From Pseudomonadota bacterium (GTDB lineage Bacteria > Pseudomonadota > Alphaproteobacteria > Rhizobiales > Rhizobiaceae), in contig JAEXMK010000204.1 of assembly GCA_023444445.1 (NCBI GenBank), positions 1 to 29,611 of the forward strand: a DNA stretch of 29,611 nt, given 5' to 3'. The notes under the pieces were generated by a model, which searched no databases, was not told the origin of the DNA, and saw only the letters and a list, made by a program, of their open reading frames with translations. A program made the position numbers and the translations under genes. Shown one piece after another: positions 16,480 to 25,882 of the stretch (position 1 is its first letter; each line of letters starts with the position of its first letter).

Positions 16480-17757
16480 ATGACACTTTTCGTTTTTGTC
16501 GGCTCTCTTCTGGGAGCCATGGCAATCGGCGTTCCCGTCGCCTTCTCGCTGATGTTCTGCGGCGTCGTGCTCATGTGGTACATGGGCATGTTCAACACCG
16601 CGATCATCGCGCAGAACATGATCTCGGGCGCAGACACCTTCACACTGCTTGCCATTCCCTTCTTCATCCTGGCTGGCGAACTGATGAATTCCGGTGGTCT
16701 TTCTCGCCGCATCATCGACTTTGCGATCGCGCTGGTCGGCCACATCAGAGGCGGCCTTGGCATCGTGGCCATCGTCGCTGCCATCATCATGGCCAGCATC
16801 TCCGGTTCGGCGGCAGCAGATACCGCAGCCCTTGCCGCAATCCTCATCCCGATGATGGCGAAGGCTGGTTACAACATTCCGCGCTCCGGCGGTCTGATCG
16901 CCGCAGGCGGTATCATCGCCCCGGTCATTCCGCCATCCATGGCATTCATTGTCTTCGGTGTCGCCGCCAACGTCTCGATCACCCAGCTCTTCCTTGCCGG
17001 TATCGTACCTGGCATCCTGATGGGCGCATCGCTCATCATCGCATGGCTGATTGTCGTTCGTAAGGACAACGTACAGCCTTTGCCCAAAACATCTGGCAAG
17101 GAGCGTCTGCTCGTCACGGCTCGCGCCGGCTGGGCGCTGGGCATGCCCGTCATCATTCTGGGCGGCATCAAGGCAGGCATCATGACGCCGACGGAAGCCG
17201 CCGTCGTCGCCGCTGCCTACGCGCTGTTCGTCGGCATGGTAATCTACCGCGAACTGAAGCCGGCAGACCTGTTCCACGTGCTTCTGCGCGCCGCCAAGAG
17301 CACCTCGATCATCATGTTCCTGGTCTGCGCCGCTCTCGTTTCGGCATGGCTCATCACGGCTGCGAACATTCCAAACGAGGTCGCCGGTTACATCGAGCCG
17401 CTCATTGACCGTCCCATGCTTTTGATGGCCGCCATGATGGTACTGGTTTTCATCGTCGGCACCGCGCTCGACCTGACACCGACCATCCTGATCCTGACGC
17501 CCGTTCTCATGCCGATCGTCAAGCAGGCAGGTATCGACCCGGTCTATTTCGGCGTCCTCTTCATCATCAACAACGCCATCGGCCTGATCACCCCGCCGGT
17601 TGGCGTCGTGCTCAACGTCGTGAGCGGCGTCGGCCGCATTCCGCTCGGCAAGGTCACCGTCGGTGTCTGGCCGTTCCTCGTCGCCGAAACCATCGTGCTG
17701 GCGCTGCTGGTGATTTTCCCGGACATCGTCCTCGTGCCTCTGCAGTACCTTCGTTAA
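16480..17757 (+). CDS. dctM: TRAP transporter large permease subunit (DctM)
   Basis: This 425-residue protein is almost wholly hydrophobic, with about twelve membrane segments, and is the translocation channel of the TRAP importer. Family motifs include AIPFFILAGELMNSGG near 60-75, the SGSAAADTAALAAILIP stretch near 108-124, GGIIAPVIPPSMAFI near 143-157, and the second-half repeat ending NNAIGLITPPVGVVLNV near 364-380. The length is typical. It lies 4 bp after dctQ and 39 bp before dctP. A very long frame on the opposite strand is a codon-bias shadow. Confidence 0.95.
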   Translation: MTLFVFVGSLLGAMAIGVPVAFSLMFCGVVLMWYMGMFNTAIIAQNMISGADTFTLLAIPFFILAGELMNSGGLSRRIIDFAIALVGHIRGGLGIVAIVAAIIMASISGSAAADTAALAAILIPMMAKAGYNIPRSGGLIAAGGIIAPVIPPSMAFIVFGVAANVSITQLFLAGIVPGILMGASLIIAWLIVVRKDNVQPLPKTSGKERLLVTARAGWALGMPVIILGGIKAGIMTPTEAAVVAAAYALFVGMVIYRELKPADLFHVLLRAAKSTSIIMFLVCAALVSAWLITAANIPNEVAGYIEPLIDRPMLLMAAMMVLVFIVGTALDLTPTILILTPVLMPIVKQAGIDPVYFGVLFIINNAIGLITPPVGVVLNVVSGVGRIPLGKVTVGVWPFLVAETIVLALLVIFPDIVLVPLQYLR

Positions 17758-17796
17758 TCGAAACTTTTTCTCGACCACAATCCAAGGGAGGATATT

Positions 17797-18804
17797 ATGA
17801 GAAAGCTTCTTCTGACCACCACAGCAATCGCTTTCGCCGTTGGCGCCGCCGCGCCGGCAATGGCAGAATTCAACAGCCGCAACATCCGCGTTTCGAACGG
17901 CATCAACCAGGATCACCCGGTTGGCAACGGCATCAAGGCCATGCAGGCCTGCCTCGACGACAAGTCGGGCGGCAAGCTGAAGCTGACGGCATTCTGGGGC
18001 GGCGCCCTCGGCGGTGACCTTCAGGCAACCCAGGCCCTGCGCTCCGGCGTTCAGGAAGCTGTCGTCACGTCCTCGTCCCCGCTCGTGGGTCTCATTCCGG
18101 CGCTCGGCGTCTTCGACCTGCCGTTCCTGTTCTCCAATGCCAAGGAAGCTGACGCTGTCATGGACGGCACCTTTGGCGACATGATGAACAAGAAGCTGGA
18201 AGAGCAGGGCCTGGTAAACCTGGCCTACTGGGAAAACGGCTTCCGCAACCTGTCGAACTCCAAGCATGCCGTCAACAAGTGGGAAGATTTCTCGGGCCTC
18301 AAAGTCCGCGTAATGCAGAACAACATCTTCCTCGACACCTTCCAGAACCTCGGTGCCAACGCAACGCCGATGGCTTTCGGCGAAGTGTTCTCAGCGCTTG
18401 AAACCAACGCGATCGACGCGCAGGAAAACCCCTATGTGACGATCGATACCTCGAAGTTTTACGAGGTGCAGAAGTACGTCACCGAGACGAACCACGCATA
18501 CACGCCGTTCCTCTTCCTCTTCTCCAAGCCGATCTTCGACAGCTACACGCCGGAAGAGCAGGCAGCCCTGCGCGAATGCGCGGTCGTTGGTCGTGACGAA
18601 GAGCGCAAGGTCATCCGTGAACTGAACCAGAAGTCGCTGGAAAAGATCAAGGCGGCCGGCCTCGAAGTGAACACGCTGTCTGCTGAAGAGCAGGCACGTA
18701 TCCGCGAAAAGTCGATGGTCGTTTATGAAAAGCACAAGGCTGAAATCGGCGCCGACGTCGTTGACGCCGTTCTGGCGGATCTGAAGAAAATCCGCGGCCA
18801 GTAA
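17797..18804 (+). CDS. dctP: TRAP transporter periplasmic substrate-binding protein (DctP)
   Basis: This 335-residue protein has a classical signal peptide (basic MRK, hydrophobic core, AMA cleavage site after residue 23) and the DctP fold. R171 in SGLKVRVMQN is the arginine that binds the substrate carboxylate in this family, and YWENGFRNLSNSK (about 144-156) is another hallmark. It captures the acid in the periplasm and delivers it to DctQM. The neighbouring XylX and XylD make a pentonate or similar aldonate the likely ligand. The gene comes last in the operon after a GGGAGG site, which may allow higher expression than the membrane subunits. The bidirectional terminator at 18824-18858 ends the transcript. 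Confidence 0.94.
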   Translation: MRKLLLTTTAIAFAVGAAAPAMAEFNSRNIRVSNGINQDHPVGNGIKAMQACLDDKSGGKLKLTAFWGGALGGDLQATQALRSGVQEAVVTSSSPLVGLIPALGVFDLPFLFSNAKEADAVMDGTFGDMMNKKLEEQGLVNLAYWENGFRNLSNSKHAVNKWEDFSGLKVRVMQNNIFLDTFQNLGANATPMAFGEVFSALETNAIDAQENPYVTIDTSKFYEVQKYVTETNHAYTPFLFLFSKPIFDSYTPEEQAALRECAVVGRDEERKVIRELNQKSLEKIKAAGLEVNTLSAEEQARIREKSMVVYEKHKAEIGADVVDAVLADLKKIRGQ

Positions 18805-18823
18805 GCCTTTACTGAATACAACA

Positions 18824-18858
18824 AAAAACACCCGGAGGTTCCGCCTCCGGGTGTTTTT
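18824..18858. terminator. Bidirectional intrinsic terminator between dctP and acsA
   Basis: A 15-bp perfect stem (18824-18838 with 18844-18858) with loop TTCCG has a run of Ts on either strand. It lies 19 bp after the dctP stop and 54 bp from the acsA stop, so it serves both converging operons. Confidence 0.92.
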
Positions 18859-18912
18859 GTTTGTGAAAATTGCCAACAGGAAAAAAGGCTGCCGAAGCAG
18901 CCTCTAAAAAGA

Positions 18913-20865
18913 TCACGCCGTACGGTTCTGCCGGTTGGCGATGAGGTCGTCGACAACAGCCGGATCGGCGAGCGTTGACGTATCTCCCAGCGCGCCGAAG
19001 TCGTCTTCGGCGATCTTGCGCAGGATGCGTCGCATGATCTTGCCGGAACGGGTCTTGGGCAGGCCCGGCGCGAACTGGATCTTATCGGGTGTCGCAACCG
19101 GTCCGATCTCGTTGCGCACGTGTTTCACCAGCTCTTCGCGCAGCGCATAGTCGCCGTTCTGGCCCGCCATCAGGGTGACGTAACAATAAATGCCCTGCCC
19201 CTTGATCGGATGCGGATAACCGACCACGGCCGCTTCCGAAACCTGGTGATGCGACACCAGCGCCGATTCCACCTCGGCCGTGCCGAGACGATGACCGGAA
19301 ACGTTGAGCACGTCATCGACGCGGCCGGTGATCCAGTAATAACCGTCCTCATCACGACGGCAGCCATCGCCGGTGAAGTACTTGCCCTTGTAGGTGGAGA
19401 AGTATGTGTCGACAAAGCGCTGATGATCGCCATAGACGGAGCGCGACTGGCCCGGCCAGCTGTCGATGATGCAGAGATTGCCGTCTGCCGGGCCTTCGAG
19501 CACATTGCCTTCGGCATCGACCAGCTGCGGCTGCACGCCGAAGAACGGCCTTGTCGCCGAGCCGGGTTTCAGATCGGTCGCACCCGGCAGCGGCGAGATG
19601 AGAATGCCGCCGGTTTCCGTCTGCCACCATGTGTCGACGATCGGGCTCTTGTCCTCACCGACCACATGGTAATACCACTCCCACGCTTCCGGGTTGATCG
19701 GCTCACCCACCGTGCCGAGCAGGCGCAGGCTGCTGCGCGAGGAGCGCTTCACGAACTGATCGCCTGCACCCATCAGCGATCTGAGCGCCGTCGGGGCGGT
19801 ATAGAAGATATTGACTTTGTGCTTGTCGATGACTTCCCAGAAGCGGCCCTGATCCGGGAAGTTCGGAACCCCCTCGAACATCAGTGTCGTCGCGCAATTC
19901 GCCAGCGGCCCGTAGACGATGTAGGAATGGCCGGTGACCCAGCCGACGTCGGCCGTACACCAGTAAACCTCGCCGTCCTTGTAGTCGAAGACGTACTCGT
20001 GGGTCATCGACGTGTAGACGAGGTAGCCGCCCGTGGTGTGCAACACGCCCTTCGGCTTGCCGGTTGAGCCTGACGTATAGAGGATGAAAAGTGGGTCTTC
20101 CGCGCGCATCTTTACCGGCGGGCAATCCGGTTTCACGGTGGCGATTTCCTGATGGTACCAGATGTCGCGGCCCGGCGCCCATCCGGTTTTGCCGCCCGTG
20201 CGGCGCACGACGAGGACCTTGTTGACGATGACATATTGCTTGGCCGCAATGTCGATCGCCTTGTCGGTGTTTTCCTTGAGCGGGATCGGTTTGCCGCCAC
20301 GTACGCCTTCATCGCAGGTGATGACGAAGGTCGATTCACAGTCGACAATACGGCCGGCCAGCGCTTCGGGCGAGAAGCCGCCAAACACGACGGAATGCAC
20401 TGCGCCGATGCGCGCGCAGGCAAGCATCGCATAGGCTGCCTCCGGTATCATCGGCATATAGATGGTGACGCGATCACCCTTCTTGACGCCATGCTTCTTC
20501 AGCACATTCGCCAGACGGCAGACATAATCATAAAGCTGGTTATAGGTGATCTTCTTGTCGATGTAGGGGTTATCACCTTCCCAGATGATCGCCGTGCGCT
20601 CGCCGTGGGTCTTCAGATGGCGATCGATACAGTTGTAGGAGACGTTGGTCAGGCCATCCTCAAACCACTTGATCGGCACCCGGCCCCTGAAGGACGTATT
20701 CTTGACCTTGGTGTAAGGCTTGAACCAGTCAATCCGCCGGCCGTGCTTGTCCCAGAATTTTTCAGGATCCTCGACGCTCTCCTGGTACCATTTCTGGTAA
20801 CGCTCATTGTCGATGAGCGTGCGGGCTTTCGCCGACTTGAGCACCGGGTAGATTTTGGCAGACAT
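18913..20865 (-). CDS. acsA: Acetyl-CoA synthetase (AMP-forming)
   Basis: This 650-residue cytoplasmic enzyme makes acetyl-CoA from acetate, ATP and CoA through acetyl-AMP. Motifs are the phosphate loop [11 protein letters not shown] (about 263-273), WWQTETGG (about 412-419), and the hinge region [20 protein letters not shown]. The C-terminal TRSGKIMRR holds K609, the lysine that protein acetyltransferases modify to switch off this enzyme in other bacteria. I chose ATG 20865, with GGAGG 6 bp upstream, because it gives the standard length; an upstream in-frame start would add 20 residues. It is divergent from trcR, and two TTGC-type dyads overlap the predicted promoters between them. Identification is firm. 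Confidence 0.97.
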   Translation of the reverse strand: MSAKIYPVLKSAKARTLIDNERYQKWYQESVEDPEKFWDKHGRRIDWFKPYTKVKNTSFRGRVPIKWFEDGLTNVSYNCIDRHLKTHGERTAIIWEGDNPYIDKKITYNQLYDYVCRLANVLKKHGVKKGDRVTIYMPMIPEAAYAMLACARIGAVHSVVFGGFSPEALAGRIVDCESTFVITCDEGVRGGKPIPLKENTDKAIDIAAKQYVIVNKVLVVRRTGGKTGWAPGRDIWYHQEIATVKPDCPPVKMRAEDPLFILYTSGSTGKPKGVLHTTGGYLVYTSMTHEYVFDYKDGEVYWCTADVGWVTGHSYIVYGPLANCATTLMFEGVPNFPDQGRFWEVIDKHKVNIFYTAPTALRSLMGAGDQFVKRSSRSSLRLLGTVGEPINPEAWEWYYHVVGEDKSPIVDTWWQTETGGILISPLPGATDLKPGSATRPFFGVQPQLVDAEGNVLEGPADGNLCIIDSWPGQSRSVYGDHQRFVDTYFSTYKGKYFTGDGCRRDEDGYYWITGRVDDVLNVSGHRLGTAEVESALVSHHQVSEAAVVGYPHPIKGQGIYCYVTLMAGQNGDYALREELVKHVRNEIGPVATPDKIQFAPGLPKTRSGKIMRRILRKIAEDDFGALGDTSTLADPAVVDDLIANRQNRTA

Positions 20866-20933
20866 GAACTCCTCCTGGAACCGGGTATGGCTTCTGACGC
20901 GGCCCGAGACTCCCACCTCAGGCATGTGTTGAA

Positions 20934-20961
20934 TTCATAGCAGGTCAATTGCGCACGGCAA
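20934..20961 (-). promoter_or_regulatory. Predicted acsA promoter
   Basis: On the minus strand TTGCCG (20961-20956) and TATGAA (20939-20934) are 16 bp apart, about 70 bp before the acsA start. The dyad AATTGC/GCAATT (20947-20963) overlaps its -35 and spacer. Confidence 0.4.
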
Positions 20962-20963
20962 TT
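20947..20963. promoter_or_regulatory. TTGC-type dyad at the acsA promoter
   Basis: AATTGC (20947-20952) and GCAATT (20958-20963) are perfect inverted repeats with a 5-bp spacer. Together with the related dyad at 20991-21009 this suggests a shared regulator; which one cannot be told from sequence. Confidence 0.4.
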
Positions 20964-20990
20964 AGACAAAGGTCATTTGTTTCGCAAAGA

Positions 20991-21020
20991 ATTGCAATTA
21001 TGATGCAATCCGGGTATAGA
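20991..21020 (+). promoter_or_regulatory. Predicted trcR promoter containing a dyad
   Basis: TTGCAA (20992-20997) and TATAGA (21015-21020) are separated by an ideal 17 bp, giving a leader of about 70 nt. The perfect dyad ATTGCA (20991-20996)/TGCAAT (21004-21009) covers the -35 element and spacer, so a bound protein would probably block the polymerase. Confidence 0.52.
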
Positions 21021-21095
21021 GCGGCAATATCCCGGAAATCAGTGGTTAATACCACGCCCGCGACACCGGCGCGGACGGACAGAAGGACTGTATCT

Positions 21096-21797
21096 ATGGC
21101 TCAACAATTGCTCATGCCAAAGGCAACGGCTGTATGGCTGGTTGACAACACCGCGCTGTCGTTCGATCAGATCGCCACGTTCTGCAAACTGCATCCGCTT
21201 GAAGTCAAGGCAATTGCCGACGGTGAAGCCGCACAGGGCATCAAGGGTCTCGATCCGATTGCAACCGGACAGCTCTCCCGCGACGAGATCGCCCGCGCCG
21301 AAAGCAACCCGAACCACAAGCTGAAGCTTTCCGAGCCGAAGGTGCGCGTGCCGGAATCCAAGCGTCGCGGCCCGCGCTACACGCCGGTTTCCAAGCGTCA
21401 GGATCGTCCGAACGCCATTCTTTGGCTCGTTCGCAACCACCCGGAACTGAAGGATGCGCAGATTTCGCGTCTCGTCGGCACCACGAAGTCGACCATCGAG
21501 CAAATCCGCGACCGCACGCACTGGAACTCGGCCAATCTGACGCCGATGGACCCGGTCACACTCGGCCTCTGCAGCCAGATCGATCTCGACCTTGAAGTCG
21601 AGCGCGCCTCGCGCGGCCGTCCGCTGCCGACTGCCGAAGAACTGGATAACACGCTGCAGCCCGCAGCCGTCACAGAAGGCCTGGATTACAACTTCCAGCG
21701 TGAGGAAGACGACCAGATCGACGCCGATGCGGTCTTCAAGAAGCTCTCCTCGCTGAAATCCACGCAGAAGGACGAAGACGAGGACGATCAGTACTGA
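21096..21797 (+). CDS. trcR: DUF1013 cell-cycle transcriptional regulator TrcR
   Basis: This 233-residue protein is the alphaproteobacterial DUF1013 regulator named TrcR, linked with cell-cycle transcription. Two helix-turn-helix-like parts are visible: one near residues 12-45 (ATAVWLVDNTALSFDQIATF) and one near 109-140 (ILWLVRNHPELKDAQISRLV). Both contain WLV followed by a recognition-helix pattern, as if duplicated. The tail is acidic and ends DEDEDDQY. I chose ATG 21096 with AGAAGGA upstream; longer in-frame starts back to 20949 would read through the predicted promoter. The gene is monocistronic and ends at the terminator at 21818-21845. Family identification is firm; the target genes are unknown from this window. 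Confidence 0.9.
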   Translation: MAQQLLMPKATAVWLVDNTALSFDQIATFCKLHPLEVKAIADGEAAQGIKGLDPIATGQLSRDEIARAESNPNHKLKLSEPKVRVPESKRRGPRYTPVSKRQDRPNAILWLVRNHPELKDAQISRLVGTTKSTIEQIRDRTHWNSANLTPMDPVTLGLCSQIDLDLEVERASRGRPLPTAEELDNTLQPAAVTEGLDYNFQREEDDQIDADAVFKKLSSLKSTQKDEDEDDQY

Positions 21798-21817
21798 TCG
21801 ACGTTTTCCAATGCTTG

Positions 21818-21845
21818 AAACCCGGCCTCAGCGCCGGGTTTTTTT
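21818..21845 (+). terminator. Intrinsic terminator of trcR
   Basis: AAACCCGGC (21818-21826) pairs with GCCGGGTTT (21833-21841) around a 6-base loop and is followed by a run of seven Ts. It lies 20 bp after the trcR stop; the convergent yggS gene ends at 21852. Confidence 0.9.
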
Positions 21846-21851
21846 ATGGCC

Positions 21852-22511
21852 TTACCGCGCGCCGAAGATCGCCGAGCCCACACGAACACTGGTCGCGCCG
21901 AATTCGACGGCCATTTCGAAATCACCGGACATGCCCATGGAGAGCTTTTCCAAGCCACATTGCTTGGCGAGCTTCGCCAGCAATGCAAAATGTGGACCGG
22001 GATTTTCATCTGCCGGCGGAATGCACATCAGCCCTTCGACCGGCAATTTCAACTCATCCCGGCAAAGAGCCACGAAAGCGACGGTTTCACGCGGATCGAT
22101 GCCCGCCTTTTGCGGCTCAAGCCCGGTATTGACCTGCACATAAAAACGAAGGCTGCGGCCCTGTTTGCCGCATTCCTCGGCAAGCGCGCGGGCGATCTTT
22201 TCGCGGTCGACGCTCTCGACGACATCAAACAATGCCACGGCGTCCGCAGCCTTGTTGGACTGCAACGGGCCGATCAGATGCAGTTCTATGCCATCCGTCT
22301 TTTCTTTCAGCGCCGGCCACTTGCCCTGCGCTTCCTGCACGCGGTTCTCCCCGAACACGCGCTGGCCGGCATCGATGACCGGCTGGATCGCTTCCGCCTC
22401 GAAGGTCTTCGATACCGCGACGAGGGCAACATCTGCCGCCTTGCGACCGGATTTTTCCGCCACATCCGCAATGCGCTGCCTGACATCCTGAAGGCGTGCT
22501 TCGATTTCCAT
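21852..22511 (-). CDS. yggS: YggS/PLPBP-family pyridoxal-phosphate homeostasis protein
   Basis: This 219-residue single-domain protein has an alanine racemase-like TIM-barrel fold and binds PLP without known catalysis; it balances B6 vitamers and so affects amino-acid metabolism. K35 in LVAVSKT is the PLP lysine. FGENRVQEAQGK, HLIGPLQSNK and SMGMSGDFEMAVEFG with the final VRVGSAIFG are all family hallmarks. ATG 22511 is preferred over GTG 22514 immediately before it. No strong ribosome binding site is visible. It is divergent from leuS. Confidence 0.94.
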   Translation of the reverse strand: MEIEARLQDVRQRIADVAEKSGRKAADVALVAVSKTFEAEAIQPVIDAGQRVFGENRVQEAQGKWPALKEKTDGIELHLIGPLQSNKAADAVALFDVVESVDREKIARALAEECGKQGRSLRFYVQVNTGLEPQKAGIDPRETVAFVALCRDELKLPVEGLMCIPPADENPGPHFALLAKLAKQCGLEKLSMGMSGDFEMAVEFGATSVRVGSAIFGAR

Positions 22512-22702
22512 CACAAGACCTTTTTTAACCGTTCGAACCGCTAACTAGACGCCGATCGCCTTGATGCCAAGCGCCTTTAGCACCATTTGAGGCACGCTGG
22601 CCAAGATTGCACCGCCGAACGCCCCGCCAAACTTGACGCCCCGGTCGTTTCATGGTGAAGGTCAGCGCACATTTTTCCCCTCGATACCCGGAATTTTAGA
22701 CA

Positions 22703-25333
22703 ATGGCCATCGAACGTTACAATCCTCGCGACGCCGAGCCGCGCTGGCAGCAGAAATGGAACGAAGACAAGGTCTTCGTGACAGACAACAGCGATCCGCG
22801 TGAGAAATATTACGTTCTAGAGATGTTTCCCTATCCGTCGGGCCGCATCCACATGGGCCATGTCCGCAACTATGCCATGGGTGACGTCGTCGCCCGCTAC
22901 AAGCGCGCCCGCGGTTTCAACGTCCTGCACCCGATGGGTTGGGATGCTTTCGGCATGCCGGCCGAAAACGCCGCCATGCAGAACAAGGTCCACCCGAAGG
23001 ATTGGACTTACCAGAACATCGCCACCATGCGTGGCCAGCTGAAATCCATGGGCCTGTCCCTGGACTGGACGCGCGAATTCGCGACCTGCGATGTGGAATA
23101 TTATCATCGGCAGCAGGCGCTGTTCGTGGACTTCATGGAAAAGGGTCTGGTCTACCGCAAGCAGTCGAAGGTCAATTGGGACCCGGTCGACCATACCGTT
23201 CTGGCCAATGAGCAGGTCATCGACGGCCGCGGCTGGCGCTCCGGTGCGCTGGTCGAGCAGCGGGAACTGACGCAATGGTTCTTCCGCATCACCGATTTCA
23301 GCCAGGACCTGCTGGACGAGCTGGACACGCTGGATCAGTGGCCGGAAAAAGTGCGCCTGATGCAGAAGAACTGGATCGGCCGCTCCGAAGGCCTGTCGCT
23401 GCGCTGGCAGACCGTTGCCGGGACAGTGCCGGAAGGCTTTTCTGACATCACAGTCTATACCACGCGCCCCGACACGCTGTTTGGCGCCTCCTTCCTGGCC
23501 ATCGCCGCCGACCACCCACTGGCGAAAGAGCTGTCGGAAAAAAATCCCGCCATCGCCGAATTCTGCGATGAATGCCGCCGCCATGGCACGTCTCTGGCCG
23601 CGCTGGAAACGGCTGAAAAGAAGGGCATCGATACCGGCGTCAAGGTCATCCATCCGCTGGATCCGACCTGGGAAGTGCCGGTCTACGTCGCCAATTTCGT
23701 GTTGATGGATTACGGCACCGGCGCGATCTTCGGTTGCCCCTCCGGCGACCAGCGCGACCTGGACTTTGCGCGCAAATACGGTCTGCCGGTCGTGGCGGTC
23801 GTCGCCCCCGAAGGCCCTGATGCGGAGAGCTTCACGGTCGATGACACCGCCTACACCGACGACGGCGTGATGATCAACTCCGGCTTCCTGAATGGCATGA
23901 AAACGACGGATGCCTTCGAGGCGGTCGTGCAGAAGCTGTCGGCGCAGACGCTGGGCAACGCGCCTCAGGCCGAGCGCAAGGTCAACTTCCGTCTGCGCGA
24001 CTGGGGCATTTCCCGTCAGCGTTACTGGGGCTGCCCGATCCCGGTCATTCATTGCGAAGTTTGTGGCGTCGTTCCGGTCCCGAAAAAGGATCTGCCCGTC
24101 AAGCTGCCTGACGATGTGACGTTCGACGTGCCCGGCAACCCGCTGGACCGCCACCCCACCTGGCGTCATGTTTCCTGCCCGCAATGCGGCCACGACGCGC
24201 GTCGCGAAACCGACACGATGGACACCTTCGTCGATTCCAGCTGGTATTACACCCGCTTCACGGCACCCTGGGAAGATGCACCGACCGACCCGAAGGTCGC
24301 CAATCACTGGCTGCCGGTGGATCAATATATCGGCGGTATCGAGCACGCGATCCTGCACCTGCTCTATTCTCGCTTCTTCACCCGTGCGATGCGCGAAACA
24401 GGTCATGTAGACGTCAAGGAACCCTTCAAGGGTCTGTTCACCCAGGGCATGGTGGTCCATGAGACCTACAGCCGCGGTGAAGGCACGGCGCGCGAATGGG
24501 TGCCGCCTGCAGACCTGCGGATTGAAGAAACCGACGGCACACGCCGCGCCTTCCTCCTCTCGTCCGGCGAAGAGGTGAAGATCGGCTCGATCGAGAAGAT
24601 GTCGAAGTCGAAAAAGAACGTGGTCGATCCCGATGATATCATCGCATCCTACGGCGCCGATACCGCACGCTTCTTCGTGCTGTCGGACTCGCCGCCGGAT
24701 CGCGACGTCATCTGGTCCGAATCGGGCGTCGAGGGCGCAAACCGATTCGTCCAGCGCGTCTGGCGCATCATTGGCGAGGCTGCCGAACAGCTGATGGGCG
24801 TGAAGCCGAAGCCGGCGACCGAGGGTGAAGGACTGGCGGCCTCCAAGGCGGCCCACAAGACGCTGAAGGCTGTTCAGGAAGATCTGGACAAGCTGGCCTT
24901 CAACAAGGCCATTGCCCGCATCTATGAACTGGTCAATGCACTCGCCGGTCCGCTTGCGGATGTCGCTGCGGGCGGCAAGTCCGATGACGTCAAGGCGGCA
25001 GCGCGTGATGCCGTCGAAATCCTGATCCGCATCATCGCCCCCATGACGCCACATCTGGCGGAAGAATGCTGGGCGGCACTCGGCAATGAAGGTCTGGTGG
25101 CTGAGGCGCCATGGCCGACCTTCGTGCCATCGCTGGTCGAGGAAAACGACGTGGTCATGCCCGTGCAGGTCAATGGCAAGAAGCGCGGCGAATTGACAAT
25201 CGCGCGCGATGCGGATCAAGATGCGGTCCGCGCGGCTGCCCTTGCACTGGATGCCGTCAAATCTCTTCTTGCCGGCGGCGAGCCCAAGAAAGTCATCGTG
25301 GTTCCGCAGAGGATTGTGAACATTGTTGTCTGA
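22703..25333 (+). CDS. leuS: Leucyl-tRNA synthetase
   Basis: This 876-residue class I synthetase charges tRNA-Leu. The HIGH signature appears as HMGH (about 50-53) in [14 protein letters not shown], and KMSKS starts at residue 632. The inserted CP1 editing domain spans roughly 225-420 and includes [13 protein letters not shown] cysteine quartet near 450-495 (CEVCGVV and CPQCGHD) looks like a zinc-ribbon element, and the C-terminal tRNA-binding part ends [11 protein letters not shown]. Length and order of domains are complete. ATG 22703 has a weak Shine-Dalgarno sequence. It is first in an operon with lptE (11-bp overlap) and holA, an order common in Rhizobiales. A long minus-strand frame across it is a shadow. 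Confidence 0.98.
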   Translation: MAIERYNPRDAEPRWQQKWNEDKVFVTDNSDPREKYYVLEMFPYPSGRIHMGHVRNYAMGDVVARYKRARGFNVLHPMGWDAFGMPAENAAMQNKVHPKDWTYQNIATMRGQLKSMGLSLDWTREFATCDVEYYHRQQALFVDFMEKGLVYRKQSKVNWDPVDHTVLANEQVIDGRGWRSGALVEQRELTQWFFRITDFSQDLLDELDTLDQWPEKVRLMQKNWIGRSEGLSLRWQTVAGTVPEGFSDITVYTTRPDTLFGASFLAIAADHPLAKELSEKNPAIAEFCDECRRHGTSLAALETAEKKGIDTGVKVIHPLDPTWEVPVYVANFVLMDYGTGAIFGCPSGDQRDLDFARKYGLPVVAVVAPEGPDAESFTVDDTAYTDDGVMINSGFLNGMKTTDAFEAVVQKLSAQTLGNAPQAERKVNFRLRDWGISRQRYWGCPIPVIHCEVCGVVPVPKKDLPVKLPDDVTFDVPGNPLDRHPTWRHVSCPQCGHDARRETDTMDTFVDSSWYYTRFTAPWEDAPTDPKVANHWLPVDQYIGGIEHAILHLLYSRFFTRAMRETGHVDVKEPFKGLFTQGMVVHETYSRGEGTAREWVPPADLRIEETDGTRRAFLLSSGEEVKIGSIEKMSKSKKNVVDPDDIIASYGADTARFFVLSDSPPDRDVIWSESGVEGANRFVQRVWRIIGEAAEQLMGVKPKPATEGEGLAASKAAHKTLKAVQEDLDKLAFNKAIARIYELVNALAGPLADVAAGGKSDDVKAAARDAVEILIRIIAPMTPHLAEECWAALGNEGLVAEAPWPTFVPSLVEENDVVMPVQVNGKKRGELTIARDADQDAVRAAALALDAVKSLLAGGEPKKVIVVPQRIVNIVV

Positions 25334-25871
25334 CGTTTTTTCGAGATGGAGCCGCGTCGCGGCAGCAATTTCCGTCGTGATGATGGCTGGTCTTCTGGCG
25401 GGCTGCCAGGTGCGCCCGCTCTATGGCGAGGCTTCCGGCAACAAGGAAAGGCTGGCGGCCGTCAGCGTCTCAGATATCGGTGGCAGGGTTGGACAGGAAG
25501 TTCGCAACCAGCTGATTTTCCTTCTGGCCGGCGGCGCTGGACAGCCGACGACGGCGCAATATAACGTCAAGGTTTCGGTCAGCTCGAGCGCTTCCTCGAC
25601 AGAGGTGCAGAACTACGATCTGACGACACGGACGAACAACAACTACGACGGGCCGTATCCGGGCCGTGTCATCATGAGTGGCCAATACGTGCTGACGCGC
25701 ATTTCCGACGGTCAGATCCTGCGCTCCGCACGCCGCAGCGTAACGGCGCAGGTGGATCTGCCGCAGCAGGAATTCGCCAAGGTCCGGGCGATCCGCGACG
25801 CCGAAAACCGGGCGGCGCGCGAACTTGCCGAAATCATCCGCACCGATATCGCCGCCACCCTCGGCCGCTGA
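25323..25871 (+). CDS. lptE: LPS-assembly lipoprotein LptE
   Basis: This 182-residue lipoprotein plugs the LptD barrel in the outer membrane during lipopolysaccharide export. The signal peptide has basic residues, a hydrophobic stretch and the lipobox LLAGC with acylated C28, followed by QVRPLYG, a pattern common in alphaproteobacterial LptE. The start is TTG 25323, inside the end of leuS, with AGAGGA at 25308-25313. No ATG could supply the signal peptide's n-region, since the first in-frame ATGs lie only at codons 20 and 21. Overlap with leuS implies translational coupling, and holA follows 11 bp later. Confidence 0.9.
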   Translation: MLSDVFSRWSRVAAAISVVMMAGLLAGCQVRPLYGEASGNKERLAAVSVSDIGGRVGQEVRNQLIFLLAGGAGQPTTAQYNVKVSVSSSASSTEVQNYDLTTRTNNNYDGPYPGRVIMSGQYVLTRISDGQILRSARRSVTAQVDLPQQEFAKVRAIRDAENRAARELAEIIRTDIAATLGR

Positions 25872-25882
25872 GAGCGGCGGCC

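Noticed and set aside
16408..18267. 619-codon minus-strand frame across dctM and dctP
   Set aside because: The product is rich in D, E, H, R and G, with no family signature. It arises from the codon bias of two well-identified transport genes.
20949..21095. 49-residue N-terminal extension of TrcR
   Set aside because: It covers the predicted -35 and -10 elements, and the conserved family begins at MAQQLL.
22817..25219. 800-codon minus-strand frame across leuS
   Set aside because: It mirrors the codons of a complete leucyl-tRNA synthetase and has neither a ribosome binding site nor a domain.
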